Assembly: GCA_024704765.1 (NCBI GenBank) | Contig: JAKMXF010000210.1 | Location: forward strand, 310,001 to 374,000 | Length of the DNA: 64,000 nucleotides | Direction: 5' to 3' | Source of the DNA: Oopsacas minuta | Lineage: Eukaryota > Porifera > Hexactinellida > Lyssacinosida > Leucopsacidae | In this document: positions 30,001 through 45,000 of the stretch, in pieces | Numbering within the stretch: position 1 is the stretch's first letter | How the letters are laid out: each line of letters begins with the position of its first letter | Program-made: the position numbers and the translations under genes | The notes under the pieces: generated by a model | Database searches by the model: none | Told to the model about the DNA's origin: nothing | Seen by the model: the letters and a program-made list of their open reading frames with translations, nothing else

Positions 30001-33000
30001 GATAAGAGCTAACCCATTAGGGATAGCATTAACCATATTTCCGTTCATATCTCTAATAGCAAACTCAGTATTACGAAGATATGTATTGTTTCTCATTGTA
30101 GCGAGCTGAGTGAAGAATTTGATAAGGTTAAGATCAACATCACCAAGTTGTATAGTCAAATACGGCCAGTTAGGACTAGTAGAGAATGAGCCCATATTAC
30201 TAGAGTTAACAGGAGTTAGAGTTATTGTATCTCTTATTACAGCATATCCTGCATTCTGTATATAGATATCTGATACAGACAGTGAGGATACATTAACAGA
30301 TTCACTGAAGGTTAGAGTGAGCTCAGCAGTGTTCAGATTTAGACTGAATGAAGTTAAATTGGGTTTAACCAAGTCTTGGGTAAAGTTAGTGACCTGTAGA
30401 GGTATGTACTTAGTAATTCGAGTCAAATTATTATTATTCATATCCAAAACTGTGGTTGAATCAGATGATAAGAATGTGTTATTGACACCTGTTGCTAGAT
30501 CAGTGTATATTTTAATATAATCTAGATCTTGGTTATGAAGAAGGATCTCAAGAATAGGACTGTAAGTTTGAGTCAGTACAATTGCTGACGTCATAGCCCT
30601 GCTGGTGTTTGTGATGGGATTGAGTAGAGTAATTCCTGTTATATCAAATGAAGTGTAATTAACAGTTTCAGAGAAAAATAAAGTTAATGTATCCGTATTA
30701 AGATCTAGGTTAAAATACTGTAATACCGGCTTGCGGAGATCTTCCATAAAATGCGCTATTTGAATTGCATTGCCTTGTGAGACATTAAACACTTGGTTTT
30801 GGTTCATATCTTCAATTAGAAACTTAGTGATTGAAATATACGTATTGGATATGTCAGTAGCAAGGCTAGTTAACATTTTAATACGATTCGTGTCTTGTAG
30901 TGATAAGTTAGCAATCAGAGTTATTGCTCCGTTGTATGGAGGAGAATAGTATGAGTATACAGTCGTTAATGTGTGAGACTGTGCGGGAAGAGATGTACTG
31001 TTAAACAGAGTTAACTGACTAAGCAATAGGGTATCCTGGTTAACCATCTCTGAAAATGTTAATGTGAGTTGATCATTATTCAAGTTAAGACGGACAGATA
31101 GGAGATTAGGTCTTGTCATGTCTTCTGTAAACTGGAAAGCTAACTTAGGTGAAAGGGTAGAAATAGCTTGGACAGGATTGCCAAACATATCATAGAACGC
31201 TGTCTGAGGAAATGAAATGTATGTATCATCTATGTTTGTAGCTAGATTTCGTTGTTTGATATTATTAATATCTTCATATCTTAATTGGATAGGAATGACG
31301 TAGTAATCTTCTGCGAGAATAGAACTATTCTTAAGTGTATATGATTCTTTTCCGAGCCCTTGTTCTCCCTGTAGGGTGATTTGTGTGACATTAATGGTTA
31401 TGGAATTGATAGTCTCAGAGAATGTAAGTTCTAACAGCCCATTATCCAAATCAAGAGAGAAATTACTGAGAATAGGACGTATAAAATCTCGAGTAAAGTT
31501 GCTTACTTGCAGAGCATTACCATCAGGCCGTGATACAATAACATTATTGTTCATATCTACAAGTAGTGAGTATGGAAAACTAATGTAACTATCGGTAAGA
31601 GAAGTAGCAATGAGTCTGTTACTCTTGATAGCATTAAGATCTATGAAAGATAAATACACTATTATACTAGTGGAATCTGTGCTTGAAGAGGTACTGTCTG
31701 ATAGTGTATAATTACTAGAAGATGTTGTAGAGTCTTGTAGCGTAATAACTGTGATATCAAGAGAGCTGGCATTAACCGTTTCTGTAAAGTATAATGATAT
31801 ACGTCCTGTATTCATATTTAGTGTAAAATATGTCAGTTGAGGCATTGTGATGTCAGATTCGAGGAAGGTAACTTGTCTAGCTGAATAGGTGGAAAATGGC
31901 CACACATAATTGCTACTCATATCTCTTATCGTGTGATTAGTTATTGATATGAATGTATTGTTGATATGTGTACCCAGATATTGTAAGAACTTGATTTGAT
32001 TTAAATCATTTCTCGTAATATTAAACTGTACTTCTGTAGAATCCAATAACGACAATGTAGTACCCCCATTTAGTAAAATTGATTGAGTTGTAGATTGATT
32101 AAATATTTCAGTTCCTTGAAGAGTTATCTCAGAATGTAGCAAACTACTGATATTAACTGTCTCATCAAAAGTTAGATCCAGTAATCCATTGTCTATATCC
32201 AAGGTAAAGGATAGTAGTCTAGGACGAGTTGTGTCCCGAATAAATAAATTTACACTGATAGGATTGTCATAAGGCCGAGAAACAACTTGATTGTTATTTG
32301 TATCCAGGATAGAAAACTGTGAGAAAGATACATAACTATTGTTTAGGTTTGTTGCTATCTGAGTCAGTCTCTTTAGTTCGTTTAAGTCATTAGCTCCTAG
32401 TTGGATTGAAATTGCAAATTTTATCACGTCATCAGTTCTAGTTTGGTCAGCTGATCCAAGAGTGTGGTTCAGTCTCAATCGCTGCTCCTTGGAAGTAGCC
32501 CCTACTTGAGATTGTATGTATACTTCAGCAACAACAAGAGATGATCCCAACACAACTTCATCATAGTATATAACGAGTGTGCCTTCATTCATATCAAGGG
32601 AGGCATAAAGAGCTTTGGGAGAGATGACATCAGGATAGAAGATAGTAACTATTAAGGGTTCTGATAACTCTGAGAGAAGATTCCCATTCATATCAGTTAT
32701 AAAACTACTAGTAGGAAATATATAGGTTGTAGTATCACTGATATAATATTGTATATCTTGTTTTAGACTATTGAGATCCTCAGTAGTTAAATCCACTACA
32801 AGAACAGTCCCATCAGCAGACCCACTCGTACCCTCTATTAGAGTATATTCTGGACCTATGGTGAGGTTATCTGAACCGAAAAATGTGAGTTCTGTGATCA
32901 TGAGGCTAGAAGAATTGATTGTCTCATCAAAATATAAAGTTAGACTGTTGTTAGAGAGATCCAGATTGAAGCTAATCAATCTAGGAGAAGTGACGTCATT

Positions 33001-36000
33001 CATGAAGGTAGCTGCTTGGAGTGCGTCATAACGAGAAATAGGAATAATGTAGTTATAGTTTGTATCTTGTATAGAGTATTGTGTTATTGAAATAAATGTA
33101 TTGCTAATGTCAGTGCCCAGAGATTTCAGTCTCTTAACCTCATTAAGAATATCTATAGTTAGTTGTATCTGTAGTGACGTAGTAGGTAAGAATGTGCGAG
33201 CTGTTCCATTCAATACTAGTCTATCTCCTGATAGAGTAATATTAGCTTGTGAGAGTAGTGATAACTGTGAAATATTGAGAGTTGTTGGATACACAGGTTC
33301 AGAGAAATTCAACGTGAAAATACCCGTGTTCAGGTTAAAATCCATGGTGCGTAGCATAACAGGGGATGTATCTTGTGTGTAGTTAGCTACCTGTAGAGCA
33401 GATAGGTCAGAAATTGCCGTGATAGCGTTACCACTCATGTCTGAAATAGCAAAGGAAGTGATAGACAGGAATGTTGTAATGTTTGATACAGCAAGATTAG
33501 TGAGTCTCTTAATTTCATTACTATCTTCCTCTGATAAGTATATCAGTACATATGGACTGTATATTGTAGGAGTATATGAGGATGGAGACAGGGAATGAAT
33601 GAGGAGAGGATCAGTTGTGTTATGAGAAGGCTGAATAGTAATCTCAGATACAAGGAGGTCCATTGCATTAACAGTCTCTGAGAAATATAGCATTAAAATA
33701 CCGGTATTCATTGATAGGTCATAATACTGTAACACAGGATCTGTAATGTCAGCTGTGAATGTATCCACCCGTCTAGCATTATAACCATTAATGATTTCTA
33801 CTATTCTCCTATTGTTCATATCTCTAATAGTGCTGTTTGTTAATGTAATCCATGTAGTGCCAAATGTTAGAGCAATTTGGAGTGTTTTTATTCGATTGAG
33901 ATCTGTGAGAGTTAAATTAAATCTCACAGACGTATCGTCTATTGTAGAGACAATATAACCGTCTGTGAGGGTGTAATAATTCGCAGAATTTGAAGAATCC
34001 TGGATTGTTATTTGATCAACTCTTAAAGTTGAGATATCAATCGTTTCATAAAAATTCAAAGTTAATTGTCCCAAATTCAAATCAAAATAAAATGTACGTA
34101 GTACTGGTCGTGTAGTGTCGTTGACATAGAAAGAAGTGATAATAGCCGCAGATATGGAAACGGGAGTAACACTATTGCCAGACATGTCTCTTATACCTAG
34201 TGATGAAAATGAGAGATAGGAATTTGACAAGTTTGTATAAAGTTGCTCCATCTGTTTCAACACGTTGAGATCTTGTACAGTCAGGATTAGTAGAATCTGT
34301 AAGCCATTATGACTGGTTGTATTTCCTCCAGTTAGTGTGTGAGACTCAGTTGGTGACTGAGAATTAGTCAATGTAAATGCTACAGGGTCCAAGGTGTTCG
34401 AATCAACTACTTCATCAAAATTTAGAGTTAGTAGTCCTGCATTTAAGTCAGTATGGAAAGTTAACAGATTAGGATTTGTTGTGTCATCAGTCAAAAGTGT
34501 AGCACTACTAGTTACTTTAAATGCTGGATTACTGACTAAAGCAAGATCATATATAGCTCCTAGCATAATAGTGACGTATGTGTTACTTTCTAATGTAGCT
34601 ATACTTCTATCAAGTTTCAGCTGATTGAGCGTGAAAAATGTTAAACTGAAGCTAATATCCAATCCATTAGGAGGAATGTGAGTGCCATTAGATATATTCA
34701 CGAGGGAGAATAGACCTTCAGAATCATTATGAAATCTCAATTTTGTAAAAAGAAGAGATTGATAAGCTACAGGCTCATTAAATGACAGGGTTACCACAGC
34801 AGAATCCATGTCTAAATCAAATCCTATCAGATAAGGGCCTGTCGTATCAGGAGTGTAAGATATAACCTGTAGTGCATTAGTACTGAGAATAGGGACTATT
34901 GCATTTCCGTTAGAATCTGATATAAAAGCTGATGTTATGCTTATGAAAGTAGTATTAAAGTTCTGAGCTAGATTTGTTAGGAGTTTTATTGTATTCACGT
35001 CAGTAATCTCGTCTAGTATTAGAGTTACCATAGGACCATCTAAATCAGTAGTAACAGTGTTGAGAGATAGATTATATGCCGTCCCTCCACTAACACTAGA
35101 TTGTAAAGTAAGTTCTGGAACAGATAATGAATCAATGAATACTGTCTCAGAAAAGTTTAGTGTTAAAACTTGTTGCTCAAGATCTAGTGTAAATGCTAGA
35201 ATGATAGGGTTTATAGTGTCAGGATTGAAATCTACTGGTGCGAGGGCTTGTGATGGATCAATTGGATACAAATAATTCCTATTCATATCCTGTATTGTCC
35301 TAGATTCAATAGCTAGGTATGTTGTAGGCTGATTCATCGCGAGATTTCTCAGTTTTTTAATCTCATTCAGATCATCCAAACCTAAATACACTATGACAAC
35401 AGAATCGTAGTCTATTGAGGCAGTACTAGAGGCAGGAGATAAGACGTAGAATTCAGTAGATAGACGTCTCTCTACGTCACTCTGTATAGATATACCATCT
35501 ATGTCGATAGAGGAAGCATTAACAATATCTGAGAATACAAGGATCAATTCTCCTGAAGTAAGATTGAGAGTGTATGATAAGAGAGATGGTCTAATTGTAT
35601 CGGGATAGAAACTATAAGCGAAAGGAAGAGATTGAGCTGACACGGTTATAACAGGATTCGAGTTCATATCTGTTACCAGCTCATCGCTATATGATAAATA
35701 ACTAGTCATAGGGGAAGTAGCGAAATTTGGATATATCTTGAGAGCAAAAAGATCATCTTGTCCAAGCTGTACAGTGAGTACAGTAGAATCTAGACTTATA
35801 AGAGTACTGGGGTATGAACCTGTAGTAGTGAGATATCTGAAGTTTAATGCAGAATTAGTTGAGTTAATATCCAAAGCTGATTGTAAGCGAACATCAGATA
35901 TATTGAATGAAGTTGATTCCACCTATTTGCCAAATATCATAAAATTGCTTATAACTAATAATATTAAATAAATAACTTACCGTTTCGTCAAATGTAATAG

Positions 36001-39000
36001 TGAGTGTTTCTGAGGTTAAATTGAGAGAGAATCTTACGAAGTTAGGACTTGTAGTATCAGGAATAAATACAGATACTTCTATAGGATTTGTATCAGGTAC
36101 ATCTTCAACAGGATTAGATAAGAAGTCAGTTATAACATCCATAATAGCCCCCTCACGTATACTAATAAATGTAGTCAAGTTTGATACAGCCAAACCTTCA
36201 AGTCTCTTAATCTCATTCAGATCGGAGGTGGTAATATTAAGGTAAGTAATTGTACTGAAAAGGTATGGATAATCTCCATTTGTTAGGTAGAAGAGAGGAG
36301 GATCAGGAAGTATTGTATGTTGTATACTAATTCTAGATGGAATGAGAGTACTACCATTAATTATCTCATCAAATGTAAGCCAAATTCTCCCTGTATTCAT
36401 ATCCAGGTTAAAAGATAACAGATCAGGCCTTGTAGTATCTGGAGTGAATGCATTAGTCTGTAGTGGAGAAGATATGTTAATCGCTATGAGAGGGTTGTTG
36501 TCAAGATCTAATAAGGCACCGCTTCGTACAGCTAAGAATGTATTGTCGAAGTAAGTTGCAAGAAATAGCATTGATTTGATAACATTTGTGTCTCCAATGG
36601 ATAGAGTTATTGCGAGTCGAGGTGAATTAGGTAGTCTGACGAAATCTCCTTCTGTCAAGCTATAGAATTCTCCATTCAATCCTACTAAAGTGATAGACTC
36701 TGTGTTTAGCTGTAAGCTATCAAGAATAACTGTTTCTGAGAAGTCAATCGTTAGAGTGGGGGAAGAATCCATGTCTAATTCCCAAGAGGTTACGTAAGGA
36801 GCAGCAGTATCTGGCGTGTATTGGGAACAAGTTATAGCAGAAGAAGAAAGGATTGAAATTGATGGATTATTAGAAAGATCCTGTATGGCATTAGATAACA
36901 TAGAAATATGAGTTGTATTCTCATCAACAGCTACATATGTTTCACGTTTTATACCATTAAAATCTCTCTCGGTTATTCCAACATCTAGTGTGTAGCCTGG
37001 AGGTGAGCTAGATAACACTGTATCCTGAAATGCGTAACTATCCCCAGAAGTTCCGTCGTTAGTCCTGTGTAATGTTATCTTACTTAGTGATAAAGTGTTT
37101 GGATCAATTGGATCATCAAAAGTGAGTGACAGCATCCTGGTGTCTAAGTTTAAATGGCAGTCCTTAGCTAGTGGTCCAGTAGTATCAGCTATTACGCTGA
37201 AGAAATCGTACTGTAGAGCATTAGCAGGGGGAATAGCGTTAACAGAGTTGTCTGATGTATCCTGAATTAATTGAGATGTAACGGATATGAATGTATTAGA
37301 AGGAGCTGTGGCTATATTTGTATTATTCTTGATAGAGAATATATCAGCCCTATTGAACTCTATTACAATCTCTTGGTCTAAATCAGAAGAGGAAATAAAA
37401 GTACCACCAGTGAGAGGGATAGTTAGTGTACCGCCCTGAGAAGCATGGAATGTAACAGCTTCTGGTACCAAGGATTCTACGTTCAATGGTTCATCAAACG
37501 AAAGAACAAACTGATTAACATCAAGATTAAGGAGTACAAACCTCAATAGGTTAGGACGTGTGGTATCAGGTAGTATTAAATCAGCTGCAATACCTTCCCT
37601 CATAGCAGAGGTTGGATTACCGGATTTATCTCGCATGAGAGCATCAGTATGTGTAAGGAATGTATCATTAACCGAAGTAGCGAGGTCTGCAATTGATTTG
37701 ATAGTTAGAATGTCAGCTGGACGTATTGTAAAGGTTAGAATTGTACTAGGAGAATTTACAGTTATAAACCCTTCATTTCCTAGTATGGTAAAAGTTTGTG
37801 AAGCGTTACTAGCCGAGTTTTGAAACGTTATAGAATCTGGATCAAAATGGGGAATATCAATGGGTTCATTGAATGTGAGATTCACAAGTCCTGAGTCTAG
37901 ATCTAGAGAGAACTGAAGGAGCAGAGGGCCTATGATATCTGATTGATAGCTCCGTGCTTGTATAGCTACTGCTACTGTTACAGCATCAATATAGTTATCA
38001 GACATGTCTTGTATGAAACTGTCACTGAATGACAACTGTGAACTACCTGTACTAGCAAATAAGCCTGTGTTATCTTTTACGAATGTGAGGTCTTCAGCAT
38101 TCATTAATACAGTCAAATTCTCGCTATTACGAGGGCTAACTACATCTCCGTCATACCTAAGATTATATACGTGTAGTGGACTTACAGCTGCATCTAGAAA
38201 CGTTATAGCAGGCAAATACACTGAAGAATGGTTCATAGTCTCATTAAAGAAGAAATCCAACCTTCCTGTGTTTAAGTCAATCTCAAATGCTTCTAGAATT
38301 GGAGCAGTTGTATCAGGAATATATTCAGCTGCTTTTGTAGCGTAACATGTGAGATCTTCCATCAATACATTTACCTGTATAGCATTATAAGTACTTACTG
38401 CCTCAACGTAAAGATTCACATAATTCCTAACAGTATGTCTTGTGAAAGAAATGAAAGTATCATTAACAGTTTTAGCGAAAGGAGTGAAAATAGATTTGAG
38501 TACTATCTGATCAGAATCTGACAGGGTAATGAACACAATACCATCATAACTACGAGTATATATGAATGATGTTAAGGATAGAGTGTGGTTAAAAGTACTC
38601 AGATTAATCCTACGATCATTCTGTAAGGTAATTTGACTTATGTCAAGTGTAGCCGGGTTTACAGCCTCATTGAAATACAGAGACAGGTAGTTGTCATTCA
38701 GATTCAGGTCAAATGATACAATATAAGGATTAGTTGTATCTCTGCCATATGCATTTGCTTGTATAGCAGATAGGGCAGATATAGGATTGCTAGGATTATC
38801 ATTCTGATCGGTATAAGCACCTGAATCAAGTCTAAGATATGTAGTGGATATGTTAGTAGCTAGGTTAGAGATTGATTGGAGAGCGTTGGCATCTTGGTAT
38901 CCTAATACGAAATACACTTCTAAACTCCCTAACACAATTCCTGGGCTAACCGAATCAGTCAATCTATATCGTATGAATGAAGAAGGAGCATTTTGGAATA

Positions 39001-42000
39001 TAATCTGGGAAGCTACTAGAGATGACGAGTTAACAGGCTCATCAAAAGATAGCATAACTATTGAGGAAGTTAGATTCAGCGTAAAGCTAACTAAATTCGG
39101 ACGGATGAGGTCAGGATAAAATGAACGCACTTGGATGAACTCCACAGAAGCTGTTACATTTCGCAGAAATACATCCAACACGACATTTTCCGAGACGAGC
39201 ATATATATATTAGATTCAGAAGTAGCAAGGTCAGTTAGAATTTTTATTCTATCAAGATCAATCTTCTCCAGGCTAAACTGTACTAAATAATCGTCATTAG
39301 GAGCTGCTAGACCTGATATACTTGTAACGTCGAGTGGATTAATATTATAATAATCTCTCCTAGCATCTTCGGGAGCTAATACTACAGGATTAATATTATT
39401 AGCAGTGTTCACAATCTGATGGCTAGTTGAGTTCGAGAGAGGCCGGGAGAATAAGGTTATCCCTTCAGAGAATACAGACGCACTCTTGACTACGTCATCG
39501 AATTCCAATGTCAAGGTTTCGTTGCTTAGATCGATATCAAAAGAAATCAAAGAGGCAAGAGCTGTGTCTGTTATGTAACCGCCAATATCTATAGCTCTAG
39601 CAGAAACGTTAGTTATCTCTAAGACAGGGTTAAATGCCATGTCTTGTATCATTCCAGCTGAAAAGAACACTGCAGTAGTGTAGTCGCTATCTGCTAGATC
39701 CGCCCACTGAAGGAAGGAACGATAATCCTCTCGAGTCAAACGAATTCTCACTTCTTTTCTGGAAGGGTATACCCATTCAATTTCTCCACCGCTTAGCGTG
39801 ATATACACGTAAATATAGCGGTGTTTGGCAATAGTAATGTTGGTAAGAACTGCAGTATTTATGTCCACAGGTTCGTTGAAGAGGAGGTTAAAAGATCGAG
39901 ATTCTAGATCGAAGCGAGTGAAAGATACAAGATAAGGTTCCATACTATCAGGTGTGTAGCTAGCTACTTGTATTAAAGTTCCTATGTGAATAGGTAGGTT
40001 ACTGATATCAGTTATAAGATCTGAAGAATAAGACAAATAGCAATCATCAATGCTGGTACAAATTTGCCTGAAGATCTTAATCCCATCTATATCTGATTGT
40101 GTGAAAGAGTACATGATTGTAAAGCCATCAGGAGAACGGGAAAAAGAACCACTAGAAGGACTGAATGTATCATTTGAATCTGTATTCAGAAATAATAATT
40201 GAGAACTATCAAATGAAGCTTCTGACACAATTTCATTGAAAGTAAAAATGGCTACTCCAGTGCCTGCTAAGCTCAGCTCCCAATCCAAGAGTACTGGGTT
40301 TGTAGTGTCGTATATGAACAATATTGATTGATAAGATGTAGATAGAGAGGTAATTGAGTTACCAGATTGATCAGTAACCAAATTAGAGTTTATACTCAGG
40401 AAACACGAGCTTGGTGTAATACATAGCTGAGTGTCTAGCTTAATTGTGTTTAGGTCATATGTACTTAATGTAAAGTTGAGTATTGTATTAGATGCTAGAG
40501 TCTGTAGATAAGATTGTGGAGAAATAGACAGACTTATTGATGAGTTAGAATACCTCTCATGTAGGACTAAACTCTCAGGAACAAAAGAAGTAGCTCGCAC
40601 TGTTTCTGAGAATTCCAAACTAATCAAACCAGAATCCAAATCAAAGATAGAGAATTCCACCAATGAGGGCTGTGTTATATCTGCCATATACTCAGATACT
40701 GATAGGGCAGCTGACTTAGAGATTATACTGAGAGGATTGGAATTAGTGTCCTGTAACAGAGAGGGTGTAGCAGATAGGTAGCATGATTCAGTAGTTAAAC
40801 ATATTTCATACTGCTTGAGGAGATTAAGCTCGTAGAGAGAAAGGAGTAGAGATACTTCTATAAGTAAGTCAGAAGAAGAAGGAATTGAATTTGAGAGGGA
40901 GAGACTAGGAGAAGATATGTCCGATGAAGATTGTAGTGAGAGAGAAGATATAGAGAGGGTTGAGAGATCAACTGTCTCATCAAAAGATAGTGACAACAAT
41001 CCAGCATCTAGATCAAAATCAAATCTATAGAGATTGGGAGATGTTAAATCAGGTATGACAGGAGATATTAATCTAGCAGCTGATGAATTGACAGGTGTGA
41101 CAGGATTAGAATGCATATCCTGTACCATGGATGAAGGGAACGAAATGAAAGAATCTGTAACATCTGTCAATAGGTTTGTCAAACTCTTAATAGTATTTAA
41201 ATCTGCATTTAGAAGTTCCAATAGAATAGCACTACTGATAGGATGAGAAATAGCACCACCAGCAAGTGTTATATACTCAGTAGGACTTACTGCGCTATTC
41301 TGAAATCTTATAACACTGGGGTTAAAACTATCAATTGAAACAGTTTCATCAAATTCAAGTCTTAGTAATCCAGTATTGGAATCAAAACTTGCAGCAGTTA
41401 GTGCTGGGCTAGTTCTGTCGAGAGAATGGTTCTCAAGTCGTAGACCAAAGCTAGAAAAAATGGGTACAATATTGTTCCCTGCGAAATCTTGAGCACCGTT
41501 AGAAGTAACAATTAGAAATGTATCCTCTATAGAAGTCCCTAGCGGGTCTAGAAAGGATATACCATTAAAATCTGCGTTAGAAATATCAATAGAAATATCA
41601 GTCCCATCTGTAGATTGTGTAGAAGAACTAGAAGAAAGAGAAAATGTTTGAGAAGGAGTTAGCTGTCTGTCTTGTATAGAAAATTGATTGATACTCAGGC
41701 TGGAGACTTGAATAGCCTCACTGAACACGAAAGATAGAGTTCTTGCTTGTAAATCAAGAGAGAACATTAATACCTAAATTAGAATGAATGTAAAACATAC
41801 ATTAAATAATATTACGTATTAACTCACCTCTGGATTAGTGACGTCAGATATAAAACTATCAACAAGCAATGCAAATGTGTTCTGAATAGGATTGATGGCA
41901 TTACCAGCTGTATCCTGTACAAGAGAGCTAGAAAATGAGATGTAAGTAGAGATCTTAGCACGAGCTACTGGGGATATTCTGAGACGATTAAAATCAGCTG

Positions 42001-45000
42001 TACTGAGCTGTAATCTCAGTAGAGGGCTGTCGGTATCGAAGAGGACTCCTTCTGTAAGAGAGATTGAAGATACACCACCAAACTGATCTGACTGTAAGGT
42101 GAGAAGTGAAGGAGTGAATGAATCAGCTGATACAGTCTCTGAGAAGTTAAACACTACAACTCCTGTATTCATGTCTAGATCGTAAGAAGTGAGAGAGGGT
42201 TGGGTAGAATCTTGTGTAAGGCTAGATACTTGTAATTCTGATGCTATCTGAGTTTCCTGGTTAGGATTCCCGTTAGTATCCCAAGCAGTGAGATTGATTA
42301 GACTTATATATGTGGATTGTGTAGATAGACCTATACCAGCAATCTTGATACTGTTTAGATCAGCTGTTGATAGAGTAACTGGGATAAAATTATCGTTATC
42401 CGAAATAGAAACTGAGCTTGATTGAGTGAGAGAATAATAAGAACTGAATCCAAGGATGCTACGACGATCACCCAAGGTTACTCCAGTTAGCTATAATAAA
42501 TGAAGTCATAAAATATTTATTATATGATTGACAAACAGTATAATTACCTGAATAGAAGATGACAGTATAACTTCATCAAATATCAATACCAACTCTCCTA
42601 TATTCATGTCTAAAATGAACTGTAGGAGAACTGGACCAGTAGAATCTGGAGTAAAGCTAGTAGGAGAGAGATTTGAGATAGTAGAGAGAGGATTACCGAA
42701 TGTGTCAGAAACGGCGTTACTTGTAGCCTCTAGTAAGGTATTACTAATAGAAGTAGCAAGTCCTGTACTTAGCTTGATGGAGTTAAGATCTTGTTGAGAG
42801 AGATATACAGAGATTATACTATCTGCATTAGAAGGCTGAATTAATGTAGGAGTAGTTAAACGTACTGAATCAGTAGAAGACGAAAGTATAATATTCTCAG
42901 TTGCCAATGCGAACGCATCAACCTAATGGGTAGGAATTAAATAACTTTAGCCAAGGATATTAGGTAATATAAATGCTTACAGCCTCGCTAAATGTGAGAA
43001 GCAGAGTGCCTGTGTTGAGGTCTAGTGAGTAGAATGATAGTTCAGGTTGAGTAACATCAGGAATAAACAAGTGTGGAGGTAGAGCACTTCCATCAGTAAT
43101 AGCTCTAACATCTACTCTATATACGTCATCGACTAAACTAGCAGCTAGTCTCAAGTAGGTTGTAGTTAAGCTCTTAGCAACAAACTCGTTCTAGATATAT
43201 TGAGATAAATATATCGGAGTATATGATGTATAATAACATTTACCTGTTTAAGTGTGTTTAAATCAGATTCTGATATTGTGATATCTATAACAAAGCCATC
43301 ATTAGTAGATACAGAGGGGTATGTACCAGTTCTTGATAGAGTAATTGTTTGTCCTGCGAGAGAGGAGGGAGACGATTGGAGAGTGAGAGCATCTCCTCTG
43401 AAACTATCAACTGATACAGCATCATTGAAGGTTAGAATCAGCTGACCTGAATTAATATCTAGTGAATATGTAATCAGCTGAACTGGCGTGATATCCAGTG
43501 TGAATACATCAACCTGTCAAGAGAAGGAATAAACTAATAAAGCTGCACAAATATGCACACGGCTATGGATACTCCATTACCTGTTGAGAACCAGAGACTG
43601 GAATATCAAGACTTGGTACATTAGATGTATCATATACAGCACCAGATTCTGCTATCAACATGGTATTAAGGATGGAGGTAGCATGGTAAGGCATACTCTT
43701 TAGTTGTGTAGTATCTTCTTCATTCAATTCCAGCTGTGTTATAACAGAACCAATATGAGTTGGTGTCAATAAAGTACCTAACAAACATATAATTATTAGA
43801 TTTAATTCATAAAATCTAATATGTGTAACTAACCTCCAGTTAGTGTGTAAGCAGTATCAGCAGATACAGTATTATTATTGATAGATATCTTGTTAGGTTG
43901 TAGAGAACCAGGGAGTACAGGCTCATTCCATGAGAGAGAGAGTATATGTGAGTTTAGATCTAATTCAAATGAGACAAGTGCAGGGGATGATGTATCTCCT
44001 TGATACAGGAATACTTGTATAGCATCAGTTGGTGTTATAGCGTAGAGTGAGTTAGGTATAAGAGCTAAATCTTGTATTGTGTAGGAGGTAGCACTGAGAT
44101 AAGTTGTAGCCTGTATAGATGCATAGTAATTAGTTTACTTAATTCATTTATGTAGAATCAACTTACATTTGAAACAGCTAGTCCAGTCCTTATAAGAATA
44201 GCACTGACGTCATCACTGCTTATGACACATGTTATTTCTGTACCGTCCAGGGATTCAGGAGTGAGAGATTGGAATGTATGAATGTAATCCTCGTGGGTTT
44301 GAGAGGGACTGGATAGGAGAGTCAGCCCTGAAGAATTTAATGATCCAACATTCACAGGCTCGTCGAATACCAATGTGATGATCCTGCTGCTAAGGTCTAA
44401 TTCAAAATACACGATACGTGGCTGAGTTCTGTCCGGTATGAATGACACGGGAGTTCTACGTGTGTCATCCTGGCTACCAAGTAATGGAAGAAGATTGATA
44501 CCAGTCATGTCAGTGAGTATATCTCCTGGAGCTGGTATAGTTATCCAACAATCACTGATATCAGTACATACTTGAGGTTTTAATTTGATTGCATTCAAGT
44601 CTAATGTACTAATATATATAGTCAGTATCTCTCCGTTAAAACAAGATGGACAGCTGAGAGCTGTGACGTCATAATACTCCTCAGGAGATGAAGGGCTGGT
44701 AATGTGTGCTTGTAGTCTAAGAGTGCTTACAGACCCACTAATACTCGTTAGACTTGATACTAACATAGGTTCAGAGAAGTTTAGCGTAAGAGACCCAGTA
44801 TTCAGGTCAAATACTGCGTATCCCATATACGCTAGTGAGGGAGGAGTTGTATCCGACTATAAATGAATAACATAATTATAACGTAGTATATACGGACCAT
44901 TATATGTATACTTACAAAGTAATTAGAAGCTTGTACTGCTTCTTGCTGGGAATAAGCTCGTAACTCGGGTGCCTCTACACCATTACCAGTATCTACACTG

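Noticed and set aside
536-41246. Many plus-strand open frames of 60-125 codons across the giant gene
   Set aside because: They lie antisense to an intact minus-strand repeat frame. Their translations echo the complement of the repeated motifs, and they have no splice or domain logic of their own.
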